DNA from: Nocardiopsis prasina DSM 43845
Lineage (GTDB): Bacteria > Actinomycetota > Actinomycetes > Streptosporangiales > Streptosporangiaceae
Reading direction: 5' to 3'
DNA: 64,000 bases
NCBI RefSeq assembly: GCF_000341265.1
Contig: NZ_ANAE01000079.1
Coordinates: 52,424-116,423 of the forward strand
The translations under genes and the position numbers were made by a program. This document shows positions 8,346 through 17,190 of this stretch, piece after piece (position 1 is the stretch's first letter; each line of letters opens with the position of its first letter). The notes under the pieces are model-generated. The model was not told the origin of the DNA, did not search any database, and worked only from the letters and a program-made list of their open reading frames with translations.

Positions 8346-9644
8346 TCACCAGTCGGCGAGCAGGGCGTCCGTGGTGTCGTAGCCGCTGACGTAGGCGCCC
8401 TCCACCGTGTTCTCCCCGGTCGTCGGCTCGCCCGCGAAGTACAGCACCCCCTCCAGCGGCCGCGCGAGCGTGTCCGGAGCATCGTGCGCGCCCGGAGGGA
8501 CGAAGAGGTAGGCGCCCCGGCTGAACTCGTCGGCCGCCCAGTCGTGCGTGGTGCGGGCGACCGGCGCGGGCGGCTCCTCACCGAGCGCCTCGGCGAGCGC
8601 GGCCAGCCCGGCGGCGAACCGCTGGTCCGGTGGCAGGTCCAGGAGCTCCCGGGCCGGCTCGCCCGCGGCCCAGGCCACCACCACCTCCGGTGTCGCGCGC
8701 GACAGGCACCAGAACACGAAACCGGTGTCCTCGTCCCAACCCAGGGCGTCTTCGTCGGCGGGAAGGACCGCGCGGTCGAACTCGTACACGAGTTTGAGGG
8801 CGTCGGTGCGGTCCAGGGCGTCGACGGCGTCCCGGTGGCCGGAGGGCAACGCTGGTTCGAAGACCACGTCACCGGCCTTGAGGACCCCGATCGGGAGCGT
8901 CACCACGCACCGGTCGGCCCGCACCTCCAAGCCGCCCTCGGGCGAGGCCACGTCCAGTCGCACGCCGCGTCCGGACCAGCGCACGCGGCGGACCGCGTGT
9001 TCCAGGCGCACGTCCAGGCCGTGGGAGAGGGGTGGCAGCAGGCCGTCGTAACCGCCGACCACGCGGAAGTTCTCCCGGGGTACGGACCACCAGTCGAAGA
9101 GGCCGTACTCGCGCATCCACACGGCGCTCCACCGCTCCAGGGACTCGTTGTCGATGGAGACCGGTGGCCATTGGTCCTCGGGTACGCCCATGCGGCGCAG
9201 GTACGCGGCGGCGTCCTCGTTCTCGTGGGGTGCCTCGGGGGTCGGAACGGGCGCGGAGACCCCCTCCCCGGCGCGCACCTGCACGGTCTCCGCCTCGGCC
9301 TCCGCCACCAGTTCCCATGTGTAGGCCTCCCGGCCGTGGATCAGCCCGGCACCGAGTTCGACGGGGACCGAGCTGAAGCCGTGGTCGGTGTACAGCTGTC
9401 CGCCGATCCGGTCGCGTGCCTCCAGGACGATCACGGAGAGGCCGTGGTCGGCGAGGTTGCGCGCGGCCGAGAGTCCGGTGACCCCGGCCCCGATCACCGC
9501 CACGTCCCAGCGTTCCCGCGCGGCGCGGGCCGACGCGCCCAACAGCGCGGCTCCGCCCAGGAGCACGCCCCCGCCGGCCAGCAGGGACCGCCGGCTCACC
9601 GCTGGTCGCGGGGCGTCCTGAGTGCCCCGCCCGTCCGCTCCCAC
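8346..9644 (-). CDS. Tat-exported flavin monoamine oxidase family protein
   Basis: A 432-residue FAD-dependent amine oxidase. The N-terminus carries a twin-arginine signal, SRRSLLAGGGVLLGGAALLG, at about 18-37. The FAD dinucleotide fold IGAGVTGLSAARNL is followed by VLEARDRIGGQLYT near 50-90. The C-terminal FAD-binding segment LYFAGEPTTGENTVEGAYVS is the family hallmark. It would oxidise a primary or polyamine outside the membrane, releasing H2O2 and ammonia; the substrate is not readable. GTG start. It is divergent from the TetR/DUF418 pair. Confidence 0.9.
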   Translation of the reverse strand: MGADGRGTQDAPRPAVSRRSLLAGGGVLLGGAALLGASARAARERWDVAVIGAGVTGLSAARNLADHGLSVIVLEARDRIGGQLYTDHGFSSVPVELGAGLIHGREAYTWELVAEAEAETVQVRAGEGVSAPVPTPEAPHENEDAAAYLRRMGVPEDQWPPVSIDNESLERWSAVWMREYGLFDWWSVPRENFRVVGGYDGLLPPLSHGLDVRLEHAVRRVRWSGRGVRLDVASPEGGLEVRADRCVVTLPIGVLKAGDVVFEPALPSGHRDAVDALDRTDALKLVYEFDRAVLPADEDALGWDEDTGFVFWCLSRATPEVVVAWAAGEPARELLDLPPDQRFAAGLAALAEALGEEPPAPVARTTHDWAADEFSRGAYLFVPPGAHDAPDTLARPLEGVLYFAGEPTTGENTVEGAYVSGYDTTDALLADW

Positions 9645-9773
9645 GCCGCCTCCAGTTTGGCCAGGCCCCCGGTCTCGGGGACGCCCGTCCCCGCATTATC
9701 GGTGCGGAACCGGACGCGGTGGTCACGTGAGCCCGCGGAACCCGGGGCGGCCGGAGACGGCCACCGGTTGCGA

Positions 9774-9804
9774 ATATAAAAATATGTCCCTAATATTTTT
9801 ATAT
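9774..9804. promoter_or_regulatory. 31-bp AT-rich palindromic operator overlapping a start codon
   Basis: ATATAAAAATAT (9774-9785) and ATATTTTTATAT (9793-9804) are perfect 12-bp inverted repeats around a 7-bp centre. The second arm runs into the ATG (9803) of the TetR gene. Such a pure A/T dyad is strikingly unlike the surrounding DNA. No Shine-Dalgarno site fits, so the TetR mRNA is probably leaderless and the dyad is its autorepression site. It may also serve the divergent amine oxidase gene. Confidence 0.75.
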
Positions 9805-10411
9805 GACACGCACCGCTGACCACGACGAGAGACGACGCCAGGTCGCCGAGGCCCTGTTGCGCACCATCGCCCGCAAGGGCCTGGCGGCGACCACCTTCGC
9901 GGACGTCGCCGACGAACTCGGCGGCTCCGTGGGGCTGGTCCAGCGCTACTTCCGCAGCAAGTCCGACCTCCTGCGCTTCGGGGTCGAGCACCTCTACCAG
10001 CGAGGTGAGGAGAGGATCGAGGCGGTGGAGCGGGTCGCGCCCGTCCGCGACCTCATGTTCCGGATCGCGCACACCCTCCTGCCCATGGACGAGGAGCGGC
10101 GCAGGGAACTCACCGTCTGGCTGGAGTTCCTGCCCACGGCCGTCCGCGACCCCGAGATGGCCGAACTGCACCGGACCACCACCCGCCGACTGGTCGACGG
10201 GTTGGCGGAGGGGCTGGACGCCGCGCAACGCGTGGGCGAACTCTCCGCAGACCTCGTCCCCAGAGCCGAGGCCGCCGCCCTGGTGGCCCTCGCCGACGGG
10301 CTCACCCTGCACCAGTTGGCCACCCCGGACCTGTTCGACGACGCCACCGCCGAGCGCCTGCTCCGGCAGCACTTCGCCCGCCTCTTCGCGGCGGGGACGG
10401 AGGACGCCTGA
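9803..10411 (+). CDS. TetR-family regulator
   Basis: A 202-residue TetR repressor. Its N-terminal HTH spans about residues 10-55: ARKGLAATTFADVADELGGS, followed by GLVQRYFRSKSDLL. The remainder is the helical ligand-binding and dimerisation domain, with a C-terminal TetR_C-like pattern. The start codon is embedded in a 31-bp perfect palindrome, which makes autorepression very likely. One base separates its stop from the DUF418 membrane protein gene, the probable main target. Confidence 0.93.
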   Translation: MTRTADHDERRRQVAEALLRTIARKGLAATTFADVADELGGSVGLVQRYFRSKSDLLRFGVEHLYQRGEERIEAVERVAPVRDLMFRIAHTLLPMDEERRRELTVWLEFLPTAVRDPEMAELHRTTTRRLVDGLAEGLDAAQRVGELSADLVPRAEAAALVALADGLTLHQLATPDLFDDATAERLLRQHFARLFAAGTEDA

Positions 10412-10412
10412 C

Positions 10413-11618
10413 ATGACCGGCGACGACACCGCTCTCCAGAGGGCCGAACCCACCGGGCGGTCGGCCAGCGGGCGACTGCCCCTGCTGGACGTCCTCAGGG
10501 GCGTGGCCATCCTCGGCACGCTCGCCACCAACGTGTGGCTGTTCGCCGGACCCGGCGGGGACGCCGTGATCCTCTACGGGACCGACGAACTCAGCCCGTT
10601 CACGCCGTTCCACGCGGACCCGTCCGCCGCGACCCTGGCCGAGGGCGTCTTCCGGACCATCGCCAACGGCAAGTTCCTCGCCCTGCTCACGCTGCTCTTC
10701 GGCGCGGGCCTGGCCATCCAGTTCCAGTCGGCCGCGCGACGGGGCGCACGCTGGCCGGGGCCCTACCGGTGGCGGGCGCTGTTCCTGTTCGTCGAAGGGG
10801 CCGTGCACTTCTCACTTGTTTTCGCCGGTGACGTGCTTATGGGGTACGCGGTGGTCGCCCTGTTGGCCGCCTGGCTGCTCACCCGCTCGGAACGGGCCCG
10901 GAACGGGGTCATGTGGGTGTCGGTCTCCCTGCACGTGGTCCTCATGGGCCTGGTCACGGCGGCGCTCGTGGCCGAGCCCACGCGGCCGACATCCGTGCCC
11001 CCCGAGGCGGTCGAGCTCTACGCGCACGGCTCCTACCCGGAGCAGGTCGCCTTCCGCCTGGACAACTTCCTGGGGCTGCGCCTCGAACCCGTCCTCACGT
11101 TCGGCCTGATGGTGTTCATGTTCCTCCTGGGGGTGCGGCTCCTTCGCGCCGGTGCCTTCGCCGACGACCCGGTCGGGTGCGGCATCCGCGCCCGACTGCT
11201 CGGGTGGGGGCTCGGCCTGGGCGTCCCGCTCACCGTCCTCACCGCCCTCGGCGGGCCGGACTGGCTCCTCATGGACCGCTACGTGGTGGCTCCGCTGGTC
11301 GCTGTGGGTCTGATCGGCCTGGTCGGTCGCCTGCTGGACGGCACGACCGGCACCGGTCCCGTGGTCGCGGGGGTCTCCGCCCTCGGCCGGATGGCGATGA
11401 CCGGCTACGTGACCCAGAACGTCATCCTCATGTTCGTCTGCTACGGGTTCGGCCTCGGCCTGGCCGACCGCATGGCGGACACGGGACGGTGGTGGGTGCT
11501 GGTCCTGTGGGCCGTGGTGTCGCTGGTGCTGGTGGTGGCCTCTCTGCTGTGGCTGCGCCGCTTCCGCCAGGGCCCGTTGGAGGCCCTCCAGAAGAAGGTC
11601 CTCGCCCGGGCCCGGTGA
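10413..11618 (+). CDS. DUF418 family membrane protein
   Basis: A 401-residue polytopic membrane protein with about nine to ten hydrophobic segments. The N-terminal LPLLDVLRGVAILGTLATNV is the characteristic opening of YeiB/DUF418 proteins. The C-terminal half carries the DUF418 block with LGRMAMTGYVTQNVI. The function of the family is unresolved; an acyltransferase-3-like fold or transport role has been proposed. It directly follows the TetR gene, so ligand-induced expression is likely. The first in-frame ATG after the TetR stop, at 10413, gives the expected N-terminus. Confidence 0.88.
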   Translation: MTGDDTALQRAEPTGRSASGRLPLLDVLRGVAILGTLATNVWLFAGPGGDAVILYGTDELSPFTPFHADPSAATLAEGVFRTIANGKFLALLTLLFGAGLAIQFQSAARRGARWPGPYRWRALFLFVEGAVHFSLVFAGDVLMGYAVVALLAAWLLTRSERARNGVMWVSVSLHVVLMGLVTAALVAEPTRPTSVPPEAVELYAHGSYPEQVAFRLDNFLGLRLEPVLTFGLMVFMFLLGVRLLRAGAFADDPVGCGIRARLLGWGLGLGVPLTVLTALGGPDWLLMDRYVVAPLVAVGLIGLVGRLLDGTTGTGPVVAGVSALGRMAMTGYVTQNVILMFVCYGFGLGLADRMADTGRWWVLVLWAVVSLVLVVASLLWLRRFRQGPLEALQKKVLARAR

Positions 11619-11812
11619 GGAGCCGGTCCCCGCCGTGGGCCCTTCGCTCCCCGGCGCGGAGCGGTCCGGGTGTGTCCACGGAGAACGGGCCCCTCGTCCT
11701 TCGCCGTGGCCGGGCCCAGACCCTGTTTCTTGGATCAGTCCGCGCTCGCGACCACCAGGCGGCCTCTCACGCCGATGTCGGCTCCGCCGACACGAGCGAG
11801 AGCATCCCGGGC

Positions 11813-12844
11813 CTAGCCGACCACCTTCACCTGGATGCCCTCCCTCCGGCAGGCGCTGGCCAGGGTGCGATCGGTGCGCGCCTCCACCTTGTACCGGCGC
11901 CCGGTCAGGTCCACCGGAACCCCGCTCTCCCGGATACGTGGCGCGATCCGGGGCAGGAGGGTGTACAGCTCGCCCGGCAGGGGCTGTGACCGCACGCCCT
12001 CGCCCACCCACAGGGAGTTGTACATGCGGTGGTACCGGGAGAGCCACGCCGTGAGGCCGCCCTCGGGGATGATCCTCCCCGCAGCCAGGTCGTCGCTGAT
12101 CCCGGTGGTCTCCAGAAGGCGCAGCCACGGGGCGCCGTCGCTGGCCGTATCGGGGAACAGCTCGGCCAGGCCGGGGCGGGACGCGGCTTCCGGGGCGGCC
12201 CTCGCGAAGACTTCCTCGGCCTCGTCCAGGAGCCGGTCCGGAATCGCGCGCCCGCGCGCCGCGGCCAGGACGCGTCCCAGATCCTGGGCGCGATCCCCTT
12301 CCCCGAGACCGGCCCTCCGGCCGGAGGCGCGCAGCTGGGAGACCAGGTCGCCGGGGAGCGGCGCGCCGCCCACTGCCCAGGTCTCCAGGAGACGGACGAA
12401 CTCCCGGTGGGCGTCCTCGGGCGGGAACAGGGCCGTGAGCCTGCGCCGCTGTGCCGTCAGTTCCTTGGCGGACAGGGCGCGGTACCGGGCGAAGAGCAGG
12501 GCGTTCTCGACGGTGTGGTGAGGGTCGGTCGTGAGCCCGTGCTCGACCTCCGCTCGGCGGGCCCGCGCGTAGGCCGCGCCCGCCTGTCGGGCATCGCCAC
12601 GGGCCCTCCAGTGCCCGATCGTGTCCCAGACCCAGGGCAGGTGCTCGACCGGAAGACCGAGGTTGTCGACCGCCTTGCTGACCTGGTCGAGCAGTCTGCT
12701 CGGCTTGCGTGTCCTGTTGCTGGTGAGCCGTTCGTAGGCGTCGATCAGTTCCAGGGCGGCGGGCAGGTTGGCGGGGTCGTGGGCCCTGGTCCAGTCGGTG
12801 TGGAGGGTGGACCGCCAGGGGTCCTGAGGGAGCTTGAGGGGCAT
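11813..12844 (-). CDS. Hypothetical protein, unrecognised 343-aa family
   Basis: I do not recognise a named family with certainty. The product is a soluble 343-residue, mostly helical protein that opens with LKLPQDPWRSTLHTDW. It contains repeated Ala/Arg/Glu-rich helices such as WRARGDARQAGAAYARARRA, which suggest TPR-like packing. The end is abrupt (REGIQVKVVG), and the layout resembles the N-terminal portion of much larger actinobacterial DUF4132/MolR-like proteins, so this may be a truncated derivative. Codon usage looks genuinely coding. There is no signal peptide or membrane segment, and it is not part of an operon. Confidence 0.7.
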   Translation of the reverse strand: MPLKLPQDPWRSTLHTDWTRAHDPANLPAALELIDAYERLTSNRTRKPSRLLDQVSKAVDNLGLPVEHLPWVWDTIGHWRARGDARQAGAAYARARRAEVEHGLTTDPHHTVENALLFARYRALSAKELTAQRRRLTALFPPEDAHREFVRLLETWAVGGAPLPGDLVSQLRASGRRAGLGEGDRAQDLGRVLAAARGRAIPDRLLDEAEEVFARAAPEAASRPGLAELFPDTASDGAPWLRLLETTGISDDLAAGRIIPEGGLTAWLSRYHRMYNSLWVGEGVRSQPLPGELYTLLPRIAPRIRESGVPVDLTGRRYKVEARTDRTLASACRREGIQVKVVG

Positions 12845-12951
12845 GCGGCGAGTATCCCAGCGACCTCTGACAGCTCCGGCTGCGAGGCACTCCCGTGGAA
12901 CTTGAACATGACAGCTGTGTCAGCTCTGGGGGTGGAGGCCGGGGCCGGAGG

Positions 12952-13749
12952 TCATCCCCGGGGGAACTGACCGGGTCGGCGCCCCTGGCCGGGACCGCCC
13001 GCGTAGGTCTGGCCCACCTCCAGCCACTCCCGGGCGGCGGATCCCTCGGCGGTCAGCGACGTGTCGGCGTGGTGGCGGCGGCGGGTCAGGACCAGGCAGA
13101 ACTCTTCGGAGTCGCCGCGCACCACCTCCTCCGCACCCTCCGGTCCCATCGTCCAGAGACCGCCGTCCGGGGCGGTGAGCTCCACGCGGACCGGGGTCTC
13201 GGGCGCGGGCAGGCCGCGCGCCAGGTAGCTGAAGGACCGGGTACGCAGGGCGAGGTGGACGATGTGGCGCAGCCGCCCCGTGGGTTCGCGGGTGGTGCCC
13301 AGCGCGTCCACCACGTCCTGGCCGTGGGCCCAGGTCTCCATGAGCCGTGCCGTCGCCTTGGAGGGAACGCTCATCGGCGGGCCGAACCAGGGCACCCGTG
13401 TCCCGGCGGGGGCGTCGAGGAGGGCGCTCCTGAGCGCCTCCGAAGCCGCACGCCAGCGGCTGAGCAGGGTGTCCGGTGCGAGGGCGGCCAGCGGGGCGGC
13501 GGCCGTGTCCACGTAGCCCTCGGGATCGGCCATGGCCGCTTCGAGCATCGCCGCGAACCGCTCCGGGGCGGTCACGGCGGTCAGCGCCGACTCGTCGAAG
13601 AAGGCCAGGTGGGCGACCTGATCGGTGATGCTCCATCCGGGCGAGGGAGTGGGGCGGGCCCAGTCGGCGGGGTCGATTCCCCGGAGCAGTGCTGCCAGTA
13701 CCTCCTGTTCGGCTCGCAGGTCCTCGACGAGTGCGGCTGTGTCCACCAC
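12952..13749 (-). CDS. DinB-like (TIGR03084-type) metal-binding protein
   Basis: A 265-residue member of the DinB/mycothiol-dependent maleylpyruvate isomerase superfamily. The N-terminal four-helix bundle includes PTPSPGWSITDQVAHLAFFD, with the first metal-ligand His, and METWAHGQDVVDALG, with the later His ligands. These match what I know of the TIGR03084 family of actinobacteria. Relatives use mycothiol or other thiols as cofactor; no reaction is known for this branch. A GTG-GTG double start is preceded by an AGGAG site. It is divergent from the acyl-CoA dehydrogenase gene. Confidence 0.82.
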   Translation of the reverse strand: MVDTAALVEDLRAEQEVLAALLRGIDPADWARPTPSPGWSITDQVAHLAFFDESALTAVTAPERFAAMLEAAMADPEGYVDTAAAPLAALAPDTLLSRWRAASEALRSALLDAPAGTRVPWFGPPMSVPSKATARLMETWAHGQDVVDALGTTREPTGRLRHIVHLALRTRSFSYLARGLPAPETPVRVELTAPDGGLWTMGPEGAEEVVRGDSEEFCLVLTRRRHHADTSLTAEGSAAREWLEVGQTYAGGPGQGRRPGQFPRG

Positions 13750-13890
13750 AGGGGCTCCTCACGCGGGCGCCGGTCTCCCGGCGACCACAGATCTTGACTG
13801 GCTTGTCATGTTCCGCGCACCATAACAAAGTGTGAGCTGGATCTCCCAGGGGGTCCGGCCGGAACCCCCAACGGATGCGAGTGTGCGTAC

Positions 13891-15054
13891 ATGACCGCGA
13901 CCGAAACCCCACGGACGGACCGCTGGAACACCCCCGAACGCGCCGTGCTCCGGGAGACCGTGCGGGCCTTCGCGGCGAAGGAGATCCTTCCCCACGTCGA
14001 ACAGTGGGAGGACGAGGGCGAACTGCCCCGCGATCTGCACCGGGCCGCGGGGCGGCTCGGGCTGCTCGGACTCGGCCAGCCCGCGTCCGTGGGCGGCGAG
14101 GGGGAGATGATCGACCAGCTGGTCGTCTCCGAGGAGGCGGTCCTGGCCGGGGTGCCCACCGGGGTCCTGGCCTCGCTGTTCACCCACACCATCGCCCTGC
14201 CCGCCCTGGTCGCGGACGGCCGCGAACACCTGGTGCGCGACTACGTCCGCCCCGCCCTGGCCGGGGAACTCGTCTGCTCGCTCGGGATCACCGAGCCCGA
14301 CACCGGTTCGGACGTGGCCCACCTCCGCACGCGGGCGGTCCGCGACGGCGACGCGTGGGTGCTCAACGGGGCGAAGACCTTCATCACCTCCGGCTACCGG
14401 GCCGACTTCGTGACCGTGGCAGCCCGCACCTCCGGCACCGGGCACGAGGGCATCTCGCTGTTCGTCGTCGACCGGGACACCCCCGGCTTCACCGCCGCTC
14501 GCAAACTGGAGAAGATGGGCTGGCGGTCCTCGGACACCGCCGAACTCCACTTCACGGACGTCCGGGTTCCCGACGACCACCTCGTCGGCGGCGTGGACCA
14601 GGGCTTCGTCCAGATCATGCGCCAGTTCGCCAGCGAGAGGATCGGCCTGTCCGTGCAGGCCTGCGCCATGGCGCGCCGTTGCGTGGACCTGTCGGTGGCG
14701 TGGGTGCGCGAACGCGAGGCCTTCGGCGGTCCGCTGGCCCGCCGCCAGGTCCTGCGCCACCGCCTGGTGGAGATGCACCGCCGGACCGAGGTCGCCACCG
14801 CCTACGTGCGGGGGATCGTGGAGCGGCTCCAGGACGGCGAACCGCTCATCGCCGAGGTGGCCATGGCCAAGAACACCGCGACCGAGGCCATGGACTACGT
14901 GGTGGACAACGCCGTCCAGCTGCACGGCGGTGCGGGCTTCATGCGCGGCACCGAGGTGGAGCGCCACTACCGGGACGCCCGGGTGTTCAGCATCGGCGGC
15001 GGCACCTACGAGATCATGAACGAGGTCATCGCGAAGTTCCTCCCCCTGCGGTGA
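13891..15054 (+). CDS. Acyl-CoA dehydrogenase
   Basis: A 387-residue flavoprotein of the acyl-CoA dehydrogenase superfamily, which makes the alpha,beta double bond in fatty or branched acyl-CoA. The family segments LGITEPDTGSDVAHLRTRAV (FAD/substrate loop), GAKTFITSG and QLHGGAGFMRGTEVERHYRD are present. The C-terminal GGTYEIMNEVIAKF carries the glutamate region typical of the catalytic base. Chain-length preference cannot be deduced. A TetR gene follows 29 bp downstream and probably regulates it. Confidence 0.94.
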   Translation: MTATETPRTDRWNTPERAVLRETVRAFAAKEILPHVEQWEDEGELPRDLHRAAGRLGLLGLGQPASVGGEGEMIDQLVVSEEAVLAGVPTGVLASLFTHTIALPALVADGREHLVRDYVRPALAGELVCSLGITEPDTGSDVAHLRTRAVRDGDAWVLNGAKTFITSGYRADFVTVAARTSGTGHEGISLFVVDRDTPGFTAARKLEKMGWRSSDTAELHFTDVRVPDDHLVGGVDQGFVQIMRQFASERIGLSVQACAMARRCVDLSVAWVREREAFGGPLARRQVLRHRLVEMHRRTEVATAYVRGIVERLQDGEPLIAEVAMAKNTATEAMDYVVDNAVQLHGGAGFMRGTEVERHYRDARVFSIGGGTYEIMNEVIAKFLPLR

Positions 15055-15083
15055 CCAAGGGGATGTGGGGACGAGGGGTACCA

Positions 15084-15725
15084 GTGGGAAAACAGACGCT
15101 GACCGGGCGACCGCCCACGGAACGCGGACGGCGCAAGCGGGGCGCTCTCGTCCAGGCGGCCCGCGAGGAGTTCGAGGAACGCGGGTTCGAGGCGACCAGG
15201 ATCGCCCAGATCACCGGCCGCGCCGGGATCGCCTACGGGAGTTTCTACACGTACTTCGACTCCAAGGACGAGGTCTTCCACGAGGTCGCCAAGGGGGTGG
15301 CCGGGGAGATGTTCGACGCCGCCCGCTCCGCCGCGCCCCCGGGGACGGGCCCCGTGGACCGGATCAGGCACGCCACCGGCCGCTTCCTCACCGCCTACCG
15401 GGACAACGCGCGGATCATGCAGGTCATCGAGCAGGTATCGCCGCGCCATCCGGTCTTTCGGACCCTCTTCCTGGAGATCCGGGGGCTCTTCGTCGAGCGC
15501 ATCAGCACGGGGACCCGCCGCCTCCAGGAGGAGGGACTGGCCTCGACCGACATCGACGTGGAGGCCACCGCGAGCATGCTCGGCGGCATGGTGGAGCACA
15601 CCGCACGGATGCTGTTCCTCTACGGGGAGGAGCACGACCCCGACGTCGTGGTGGAGACCGCGACCCGCCTGTGGGCGCGCGGTATCGGCCTGGACTACGA
15701 GCCCCCGGACCTCGGAGACCGGTGA
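15084..15725 (+). CDS. TetR-family regulator, probable control of acyl-CoA dehydrogenase
   Basis: A 213-residue TetR protein. The HTH lies at about residues 15-60, with FEERGFEATRIAQITGRAGI followed by AYGSFYTYFDSKDEVF. The C-terminal domain is a KstR/FadR-like helical bundle. The GTG start at 15084 is chosen for the GAGGGG purine run about six bases upstream and because it gives the normal-length N-terminus. It is transcribed with the acyl-CoA dehydrogenase, suggesting acyl-CoA-responsive control of lipid catabolism (inference). Confidence 0.92.
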   Translation: MGKQTLTGRPPTERGRRKRGALVQAAREEFEERGFEATRIAQITGRAGIAYGSFYTYFDSKDEVFHEVAKGVAGEMFDAARSAAPPGTGPVDRIRHATGRFLTAYRDNARIMQVIEQVSPRHPVFRTLFLEIRGLFVERISTGTRRLQEEGLASTDIDVEATASMLGGMVEHTARMLFLYGEEHDPDVVVETATRLWARGIGLDYEPPDLGDR

Positions 15726-15791
15726 GGAACGTACAAGACCCCGGCCGGTGCTGCTGGCGAGGATGGGCGCACGGAGACCACAGACGCCCCA

Positions 15792-16202
15792 GTGCGCTTC
15801 GACACCAAGATCGCTGTCCTGCTCCGTGACGACCTGGCCGTCTGGCAACGGCTCAACGTCACGTCCTTCCTGGTCAGCGGTTTGGGAAGTCGTGTTCCGG
15901 AGCTGGTCGGCCAACCCTACGAGGACGCCGACGGCACCGCCTACCTGCCGATGTTCCGCCAGCCCGTCATGGTGTTCGAGGCGGACAAGGAGACCCTGAC
16001 CACGGCGCACGGCCGGGCGCTGTCGAGGGAGGCCGACCTGGCGGTGTTCACCTCCGACCTGTTCGCCACCGGCAACGACCGGGACAACCGGGCCGCCGTT
16101 CGCGCGGTCGGCCGGGACTCCCTGGACCTGGTGGGTCTGGCCGTGCACGGGCCCAGGAACGGGGTGGACAGGATCGTCAAGGGCGCGCGGATGCACCGTT
16201 GA
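15792..16202 (+). CDS. DUF2000 domain protein
   Basis: A 136-residue protein opening with FDTKIAVLLRDDLAVWQRLN and containing YLPMFRQPVMVFEAD, the DUF2000 pattern. The fold is related to peptidyl-tRNA hydrolase 2, but the biochemical role is unknown. Its 3' end overlaps the end of the opposing AraC gene by 26 bp. DUF2000 genes are frequently found beside AraC regulators, so the pair is probably functional. GTG start. Confidence 0.85.
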   Translation: MRFDTKIAVLLRDDLAVWQRLNVTSFLVSGLGSRVPELVGQPYEDADGTAYLPMFRQPVMVFEADKETLTTAHGRALSREADLAVFTSDLFATGNDRDNRAAVRAVGRDSLDLVGLAVHGPRNGVDRIVKGARMHR

Positions 16203-17028
16203 GGCGGGGCCGGGGCCGCTGCGGGGAACCCTGGCGCAGCGCACGGGCGTAGCGGCCGGGCGGCAGGCCGAGCACCCGGGTGAAGTGCCGGTTCAGGTGG
16301 GCCTGGTCGTAGAAGCCCGAGGCGGACGCCGCGTGCGCGGGTGACCCCCCTTCGAGGATCAGTCTCCGGGCCAGGTCCACGCGCCGCCCCACCAGGTACT
16401 GGTGCGGCGGCATCCCGAACCGCCTCGTGAACACCCGGGTCAGGTGGGCGGGGTGGGCGTGCAGAAGCGCGGCGGCCTCGGCCAGCGGCACCCCCTCGAC
16501 GGTGCGCGCGTCCAGGAGGTCACGCAGCTGGTCGGCCAGACCGGGGTCGTCGGCGGTCGCGGCGGACCCCACCGTGCCGCGCAGGTGCTGACGGAGCCGC
16601 TCGGAGACGAGTTCGAGCCTGCTCTCCGCCTCCAGGAGGTCTCCCTGCCGGAACAGGGTGCCGTGCAGCTGGTGAATGCGGTGACGCAGGAGGGGATCGT
16701 CGAACATCGGACGGTCCACCGCCCGGCCGACCAGCTCCGGGTCGATCTGCTCCGGCTCCAGGTACAGCACCCGTTTGCGCAGCCCCTGCGCGGTGGTGGG
16801 CGTGCCGTTGTGCGGGACCTGTGGCGGTAGCAGGGTCACCGTGCGGTCGAGCGCACCGTGCTCGTGGCGGCCCAGGTCGTAGCGGACGGTCCCGGAGTCG
16901 ATGATGAGCAGCGTCCACGACCGGTGCGTGTGCATCGGGTAGGCGTGCTGGCGCAGGTGGGTGTGGAACACCTCGGCGATGCCGTCGATCTCCGGTCTGA
17001 GGACCACCGTGTCCGCGTGGCCGTCCAT
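16177..17028 (-). CDS. AraC-family transcriptional regulator
   Basis: A 283-residue regulator. The N-terminal cupin-like AraC_binding domain contains HAYPMHTHRSWTLLIIDSG and LLPPQVPHNG. The C-terminal double HTH (about 180-275) contains PLAEAAALLHAHPAHLTRVF and ASASGFYDQAHLNRHFTRV. Effector unknown. It converges on the DUF2000 gene with a 26-bp overlap of coding ends. Confidence 0.93.
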   Translation of the reverse strand: MDGHADTVVLRPEIDGIAEVFHTHLRQHAYPMHTHRSWTLLIIDSGTVRYDLGRHEHGALDRTVTLLPPQVPHNGTPTTAQGLRKRVLYLEPEQIDPELVGRAVDRPMFDDPLLRHRIHQLHGTLFRQGDLLEAESRLELVSERLRQHLRGTVGSAATADDPGLADQLRDLLDARTVEGVPLAEAAALLHAHPAHLTRVFTRRFGMPPHQYLVGRRVDLARRLILEGGSPAHAASASGFYDQAHLNRHFTRVLGLPPGRYARALRQGSPQRPRPRLNGASARP

Positions 17029-17190
17029 CCCCGCAGCCTACGCGGCCCCCCCCGAGGCCAGGCGTGTGCCGGGGTGCGCTCTGACACACGGGCCGGGTCG
17101 CGCGCCCCGAACGGGATCCACCGCGCGGGAGTCGCGCCCCAGGGCGGGGCGAGCCTCGGCGCCCCGGGGCCGGATGGGCACAATGGCGTC

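Noticed and set aside
10812..12890. 692-codon minus-strand frame spanning DUF418 and the 343-aa gene
   Set aside because: Out of frame with the 343-aa gene and antisense to DUF418; Pro/Arg/Gly-rich with no ribosome site or domain.
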